This document shows positions 14,279 through 18,699 of a DNA stretch of 18,699 nucleotides, piece after piece. This DNA comes from JAQVWU01 sp964628455 (GTDB lineage: Bacteria > Bacillota > Clostridia > Oscillospirales > CAG-272). The position numbers were made by a program, and so were the translations under genes. The notes under the pieces were generated by a model. It did not search any database. It was not told the DNA's origin and saw nothing but the letters and a program-made list of their open reading frames with translations. Numbering within the stretch: position 1 is the first letter of the stretch; each line of letters begins with the position of its first letter. Location: contig CAZVPD010000068.1 in NCBI GenBank assembly GCA_964628455.1, positions 1 through 18,699 of the forward strand. Reading direction: 5' to 3'.

Positions 14279-16408
14279 ATGAAAAAAACATTCCGGCTTA
14301 AAGGCCTTGACTGCGCCCAGTGCGCGGCAAAGATCGAAGAACAGGTAAAAAATCTCGACGGGGTCAGCGGCGCGTCCGTTGATTTTGCCTCGTTAAAAAT
14401 GACGCTGGAATTTGCCGCCGGCGCGGACCCCGCGAAGATCGCCTCCGAAGCCGCGTCGGTCGCGGCGGGGATCGAACCCGGCGTACGGATGATCGTCAGC
14501 GAAGGCTTCCCGGTCCCGGGCGGGGGGAAAAACGCGGGGGATGAGGACGGAGACCGCCGAAAAGAGATCCTGAAGCTTTCCGCCGGGGGCGCCGTCTTTA
14601 CGGCGGGCGTCCTTTTCGCTTTCCCGGGACCGCTCGAACCCGCGGTGTTTCTGATCGCCTGGGCCATTCTCGGCGGAGGCGTTGTGCTCAGGGCTCTGCG
14701 AAGCATCGCGCGCGGTTCGGTGTTTACCGAACACTTCCTGATGAGCATCGCAACCGTCGGAGCGTTTTTTATCGGGGAATACGCCGAGGGGGCTGCGGTC
14801 ATGCTGTTCTACCTCGTCGGCGAACTGCTGCAGGGAATAGCCGTCGGAAATTCCAGAAGGTCGATAAGCGCGCTGACCGACATCAGGCCGGACTTCGCGA
14901 ATGTAAAAACCGGGGACCTGCTGCGGAGGGTTTCGCCCGCGGAGGTCCGTACGGGCGATGTCATCGTCGTAAAGCCCGGTGAAAAGATCCCCCTCGACGG
15001 CCGGGTCATCCTGGGAACTTCGGCTGCCGACACCTCCGCCCTGACGGGTGAGTCTCTGCCGCGCGAACTCGCTCCGGGCGTTGACGTCCTGAGCGGATTC
15101 ATCAATCTCAGCGGGGTCCTGACCATCGAAGTCACAAAAGAATACGGCGATTCGGCCGTTTCGAAAATTCTGGAACTGGTCGGGAACGCCGCCGCCGGAA
15201 AAGCCCCGACGGAAAGATTCATCACGAAATTCGCGAGATACTACACCCCGGCCGTCGTGTTCGGGGCGCTCGCCGTTGCCGTCCTGCCCCCTCTGTTCGT
15301 CGCCGGTGAATCCTTCACGGACTGGGTCTACCGGGCGCTGGTGTTTCTGGTGGTCTCATGTCCCTGCGCCCTGGTCATATCCATTCCCCTCGGATTCTTC
15401 GGGGGCATCGGGGGCGCGTCCAAAAGGGGGATCCTGATCAAAGGAGCAGATTACCTCGAAGCGCTGACCAAAACCGAGATCGTCGTGTTCGACAAGACGG
15501 GAACGCTGACCGAAGGCGTGTTTACAGTGACCGGTATACGCTCCGAAAACGGCTTTACGGACGAAGAACTGCTGAAATGCGCGGCATATGCCGAAAGCCG
15601 GTCCAATCATCCGATCGCCCTGTCGGTCCTGAAAGCATACGGCGGCGTGCCTGACAGGGTCGGGACCGAAAGCCTTGTCGAAATGCCCGGATACGGCGTC
15701 AGGGCGAAAGCGGGCGGCAGGGAGATCCTCGCAGGTAATGAAAAACTGATGTCGGATAACAATGTCGCATACACCCGCGCAGAGACGGCCGGAAGCGCGG
15801 TCTACGTCGCCGTAAACGGGATTTACGCCGGCCATATTGTGATTTCGGATGAAGTGAAAGAGGATTCGGCCGAAGCGGTCAGAGCCCTTAAAGCGCTCGG
15901 GATCAAAAAAACCGTCATGCTCACGGGAGACCTCGAGTCCGAAGCCGTCAGGGTCGGAAAGCAGTTGGGTATCGGCGAGGTTTATTCGGGACTGCTGCCT
16001 GCCGGCAAAGTGGAGATCGTCGAACGGCTCGAAGCCGAAAAGTCACGGTACGGCAAACTGGTTTTCGTCGGCGACGGCATCAACGACGCGCCCGTGCTCG
16101 CAAGGGCGGATATCGGAATAGCGATGGGCGGACTGGGCTCCGACGCCGCCGTCGAGGCTGCCGACATCGTGATCATGGACGACAGGCCGTCAAAGATAGC
16201 GGCAGCCGTCGGGATCGCGAAAAAAACAAGAGCGGTCGTGTTTCAGAACATCGTATTCGCCCTCGGCGTGAAGGCGGTTTTTCTGATACTGGGCGCGTTC
16301 GGCGCCGCGTCGATGTGGGAAGCGGTATTCGGCGATATGGGCGTTGCCCTCATCACCATACTGAACTCCATGCGGGCGATGCATACGAAGAACATCTCCG
16401 CGAAATAA
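14279..16408 (+). CDS. cadA: Cd/Zn/Pb-exporting P1B-type ATPase
   Basis: A 709-residue heavy-metal efflux pump of the cell membrane. One N-terminal HMA domain is present with GLDCAQC (C12, C15). The actuator has TGES (256-259), the transmembrane metal site has CPC (361-363), the phosphorylated aspartate is D405 in DKTGT, HP is at 444-445, and GDGIND at 598-603. The C-terminal membrane part has K665 (GVKAVF) and D686 (FGDMGV), spaced 21 residues apart like K693 and D714 of ZntA. This places it in the Zn/Cd/Pb group and not among Cu pumps. ATG 14279 is preferred to the in-frame GTG 14267, which lies inside the regulator gene: the ATG starts one base after the regulator stop, and the HMA domain begins right behind it. 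Expression should follow metal release of the CadC-like repressor. Confidence 0.95.
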   Translation: MKKTFRLKGLDCAQCAAKIEEQVKNLDGVSGASVDFASLKMTLEFAAGADPAKIASEAASVAAGIEPGVRMIVSEGFPVPGGGKNAGDEDGDRRKEILKLSAGGAVFTAGVLFAFPGPLEPAVFLIAWAILGGGVVLRALRSIARGSVFTEHFLMSIATVGAFFIGEYAEGAAVMLFYLVGELLQGIAVGNSRRSISALTDIRPDFANVKTGDLLRRVSPAEVRTGDVIVVKPGEKIPLDGRVILGTSAADTSALTGESLPRELAPGVDVLSGFINLSGVLTIEVTKEYGDSAVSKILELVGNAAAGKAPTERFITKFARYYTPAVVFGALAVAVLPPLFVAGESFTDWVYRALVFLVVSCPCALVISIPLGFFGGIGGASKRGILIKGADYLEALTKTEIVVFDKTGTLTEGVFTVTGIRSENGFTDEELLKCAAYAESRSNHPIALSVLKAYGGVPDRVGTESLVEMPGYGVRAKAGGREILAGNEKLMSDNNVAYTRAETAGSAVYVAVNGIYAGHIVISDEVKEDSAEAVRALKALGIKKTVMLTGDLESEAVRVGKQLGIGEVYSGLLPAGKVEIVERLEAEKSRYGKLVFVGDGINDAPVLARADIGIAMGGLGSDAAVEAADIVIMDDRPSKIAAAVGIAKKTRAVVFQNIVFALGVKAVFLILGAFGAASMWEAVFGDMGVALITILNSMRAMHTKNISAK

Positions 16409-16451
16409 CGGAGCCTGAAAGCCGGTTTGATCCGCTTATACACGGATTGCA

Positions 16452-16480
16452 TTGACTTTGCATGCGTTTTGCGTTATACT
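16452..16480 (+). promoter_or_regulatory. Sigma-A promoter for the AI-2E/CorC gene pair
   Basis: TTGACT (16452-16457) and TATACT (16475-16480) are separated by 17 bases, about 60 bases upstream of the ATG at 16541. No convincing terminator is seen between cadA (stop 16408) and this promoter, so some read-through from the metal operon is possible. Confidence 0.75.
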
Positions 16481-16540
16481 GAATCATCGGTCCCGTGATT
16501 TCGTAAAAATTCCGCCGGCGTCCGCCAGGGAGAAACGCAG

Positions 16541-17713
16541 ATGGGTTTGAATAAAAAAAACATACTCAAGATCCTTCTTATCATTTTCATAGCCGTGCTG
16601 ATGTTCGTGATGATGCAGAACCTCGATACGGTCTTTCTGCTGCTCGGGCAGTTCTTCTCCGTTCTCTCCCCCTTCATCATCGGATTCGCCATGGCGTTCA
16701 TCATCAATGTCCTGATGCGTTTTTTCGAGACAAGGGTGTTCGGCAGGCTTAAAAGAAAAAAAGGCCGCGTCTGGACCCGGCTGAGCAGGCCCGTCTGCCT
16801 GATCCTCAGCATTCTGCTCATCTGCATCGTGCTGACCGTCTTTCTGCTTCTGATCATCCCCCAGATCAGGGAAAGCGTGATCATCATAGCGAAGGAACTG
16901 CCTTCACGCGCCGAAAGACTGGCGAATTCGGTCAGGAACTTTCTGCGGAAATACGATATCTCGTTCGAAACCATCGACAAACTGCAGATCGACTGGAAAA
17001 GCATCAGTTCGATGATCCTGGATAATTTCACGGCCGGCAGCTCGACGGTCATCAGCACGACCATCGGTCTGACGTCGGGCATTGTGAAGACTTTGTTCAA
17101 CCTGATACTCGGCTTCGCTTTTTCCGTTTACCTGCTTGCCGCCAAAGAAAAACTGGCCGTGCAGATCAAAAAGGTGCTCTTCGCCCTGTTCAAAGAAAAG
17201 ACCGCTTCGGATATCGTCGAAGTGGTGGCCCTTTCAAACGGGATATTCTCCAAATTCATCACCGGCCAGTGCACCGAAGCCCTGATCATCGGCGTTCTCT
17301 GCTACATCGGCATGCTGATCTTCGGAATGCCCTATGCGATCATGATCTCGTCGCTGGTCTCCGTGACCGCGCTGGTGCCGATGTTCGGCGCTTTTATCGG
17401 GACGGCGGTGGGGGCCTTGTTCATCCTGCTGGTCAATCCCATACAGGCGCTCTGGTTCGTGATTTTTATCGTTGTCCTGCAGCAGCTCGAATCGAATATC
17501 ATCTATCCGAAGATCGTCGGGGACTCCGTGGGTCTTCCGGGGATCTGGGTGCTGTTTTCGGTGACGGTCGGCGGCAGCCTTTTCGGCATCGGCGGCATGC
17601 TCGTCAGCGTGCCCGTATCCGCCGTGCTCTATTGTCTGCTGCGTGATTTCATCAACAAAAAGCTGAAGGAAAAAAACGTCCATCCGTCGCTGATTTCGGG
17701 GAAGGAAAGCTGA
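16541..17713 (+). CDS. AI-2E family membrane protein
   Basis: A 390-residue polytopic membrane protein of the AI-2E (formerly UPF0118) family. Members include TqsA-like exporters and proteins linked to sodium/proton exchange; the substrate here is unknown. Hydrophobic segments are seen near 9-27, 31-59, 84-107, 178-200, 236-262, 266-298, 302-315 and 334-367, which fits the usual eight. A soluble amphipathic stretch (109-165) lies between the third and fourth, as is typical. Family motifs include SVTALVPMFGAFIG (274-287) and QQLESNIIYPKIVGDSVGL (314-332). ATG 16541 has AGGGAG eight bases upstream. Its stop is one base from the start of the CorC-like gene, so the two are probably translated together. 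Confidence 0.92.
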   Translation: MGLNKKNILKILLIIFIAVLMFVMMQNLDTVFLLLGQFFSVLSPFIIGFAMAFIINVLMRFFETRVFGRLKRKKGRVWTRLSRPVCLILSILLICIVLTVFLLLIIPQIRESVIIIAKELPSRAERLANSVRNFLRKYDISFETIDKLQIDWKSISSMILDNFTAGSSTVISTTIGLTSGIVKTLFNLILGFAFSVYLLAAKEKLAVQIKKVLFALFKEKTASDIVEVVALSNGIFSKFITGQCTEALIIGVLCYIGMLIFGMPYAIMISSLVSVTALVPMFGAFIGTAVGALFILLVNPIQALWFVIFIVVLQQLESNIIYPKIVGDSVGLPGIWVLFSVTVGGSLFGIGGMLVSVPVSAVLYCLLRDFINKKLKEKNVHPSLISGKES

Positions 17714-17714
17714 A

Positions 17715-18699
17715 ATGGACGGCGGAAACAGTATGAAGATCGTCCTGCTTGCGGCGCTGATCCTGATGTCGGCCTATTTTTCGGCGACCGAAACCGCTTT
17801 TTCCTCCCTGAACAAGATCCGCATCAAGAATCTGGCCAATGACGGCAGCCGGAAGGCACAGCTTGTCCTCAGACTCTGCGAGGATTACGACAGGCTGCTC
17901 TCGACGATCCTGATCGGCAACAACATCGTCAACATCGCCGCCGCGTCTCTCGGAACCGTTCTGTTTGTCTCTTATTACGGCGACGCCGGCATTACGATCA
18001 TCACAGTCGCCGTGCTGATCTTCGGGGAGGTGTCGCCGAAAAGTCTTGCCAAGGAATCGCCCGAAAAATTCTCCATGTTCTCGGCGCCGGTCCTGAATGT
18101 CCTGATCGTCCTGTTTACGCCCTTCAATCTGTTTTTTATTCTCTGGAAGAAACTGCTTTCGAAGCTGTTCAGAACGGACGGCGGTCACGGGATCACCGAA
18201 GAGGAACTGATCACCCTCGTCGAGGAAGCCGAACAGGAGGGGGGGATCAACGCGGGAGAAGGCGAGCTGATACGCAGCGCGATCGAATTCAACGATATCG
18301 AGGTGACCGGTATCTTTACGCCGCGGACCGATGTCATCGCGGTGTCGGCGGACGACAGCAAGCAGGAGATCGAACGGGTATTCCTCGAAAGCGGCTACTC
18401 GAGGCTTCCCGTATACCGGAAATCCATGGACGACATCATCGGAGTGATCAACCACAAGGATTTCCATGACAGAATCCTGCATACGGACGAAACGCTCGGG
18501 AGCATTATCAATCCCGCGATCTTCGTCATCCCCTCCATGAAAATATCAAAACTCCTGAAGCGCCTGCAGACGGCAAAATCGCATATGGCGGTGATCCTGG
18601 ACGAATACGGCGGGACGATGGGGATCGTGACCCTTGAGGACATCATCGAGGAACTCGTCGGGGAGATTTGGGATGAGGACGATGTGGCGGAGGAGTTTT
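17715..18699 (+). CDS. DUF21/CBS-domain transporter (HlyC/CorC family), cut by right edge
   Basis: The first 328 residues of a membrane protein of the hemolysin-C/CorC group, whose members export Mg2+ or other cations (for example MpfA). The frame runs off the window. Residues about 7-145 form a DUF21 membrane domain with SAYFSATETAFSSLNKIR (19-36), ILIGNNIVNI (65-74) and IFGEVSPKSLAKE (102-114). A linker GITEEELITLVEEAEQEGGI follows. Then comes a CBS pair: FTPRTDVIAV and SGYSRLPVYRKSMDDIIGV in the first repeat, HMAVILDEYGGTMGIVTLED in the second. The C-terminal transport-associated domain must lie outside. ATG 17715 has AAGGA eight bases upstream and begins one base after the AI-2E stop, which supports an operon. 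Confidence 0.93.
   Translation, partial: MDGGNSMKIVLLAALILMSAYFSATETAFSSLNKIRIKNLANDGSRKAQLVLRLCEDYDRLLSTILIGNNIVNIAAASLGTVLFVSYYGDAGITIITVAVLIFGEVSPKSLAKESPEKFSMFSAPVLNVLIVLFTPFNLFFILWKKLLSKLFRTDGGHGITEEELITLVEEAEQEGGINAGEGELIRSAIEFNDIEVTGIFTPRTDVIAVSADDSKQEIERVFLESGYSRLPVYRKSMDDIIGVINHKDFHDRILHTDETLGSIINPAIFVIPSMKISKLLKRLQTAKSHMAVILDEYGGTMGIVTLEDIIEELVGEIWDEDDVAEEF

Noticed and set aside
17234..18646. Minus-strand open frames opposite the AI-2E and CorC-like genes
   Set aside because: These are antisense images of conserved membrane and CBS domains; their translations are rich in Asp/Arg/His with no recognisable fold or initiation signals.

Overview
This 18.7 kb window looks like chromosome from an anaerobic, GC-rich member of the Clostridia (Bacillota). 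The support is a HelD-type RNA polymerase ATPase, a CadC/CadA metal-efflux pair, a glycyl radical enzyme (strictly anaerobic chemistry), lipoprotein solute-binding proteins, strong Gram-positive-style Shine-Dalgarno sites with occasional TTG and GTG starts, and a surface protein with a sortase-like tail. Genus or species cannot be fixed from the sequence alone. No tRNA, rRNA, CRISPR array or insertion sequence was seen.

Layout. (1) Positions 2-3870, plus strand: peptide chain release factor 3 (prfC, 5' end outside the window), then a HelD-like helicase 35 bp later. A perfect 17-bp hairpin at 3929-3967 separates them from the converging minus-strand genes. (2) Positions 3987-4823, minus strand: a secreted CBM9-like carbohydrate-binding protein with its own promoter and a C-terminal membrane anchor. 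(3) Positions 5001-13650, minus strand: seven closely spaced genes that look like one operon behind a strong promoter at 13697-13725. In transcription order they are an amino-acid-type ABC importer (binding lipoprotein, permease, ATPase), a cytoplasmic GH63-type glycosidase, an orphan sugar-type binding lipoprotein, glucosamine-6-phosphate deaminase (nagB), and an unusually short glycyl radical enzyme with an eliminase-type Cys-x-Glu active site. (4) Positions 13805-16408, plus strand: a cadCA-type metal-resistance operon, with a perfect inverted-repeat operator lying over its -10 box. (5) Positions 16452-18699, plus strand: a promoter, an AI-2E family membrane protein and a DUF21/CBS (CorC/HlyC-type) transporter cut by the right edge.

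How the genes may work together. Region 4 is a self-contained detoxification circuit: the sensor represses its own promoter and is coupled to the efflux pump by a 1-bp gap. Region 3 is the least explained part. It joins import, glycoside hydrolysis, amino-sugar deamination and a radical C-X bond-cleaving enzyme in one transcript. This suggests a catabolic route for an amino- or glycosyl-conjugated substrate, but the substrate is unknown and no activating enzyme for the glycyl radical enzyme lies in the window. Region 1 pairs a ribosome-recycling GTPase with an RNA polymerase-recycling ATPase.
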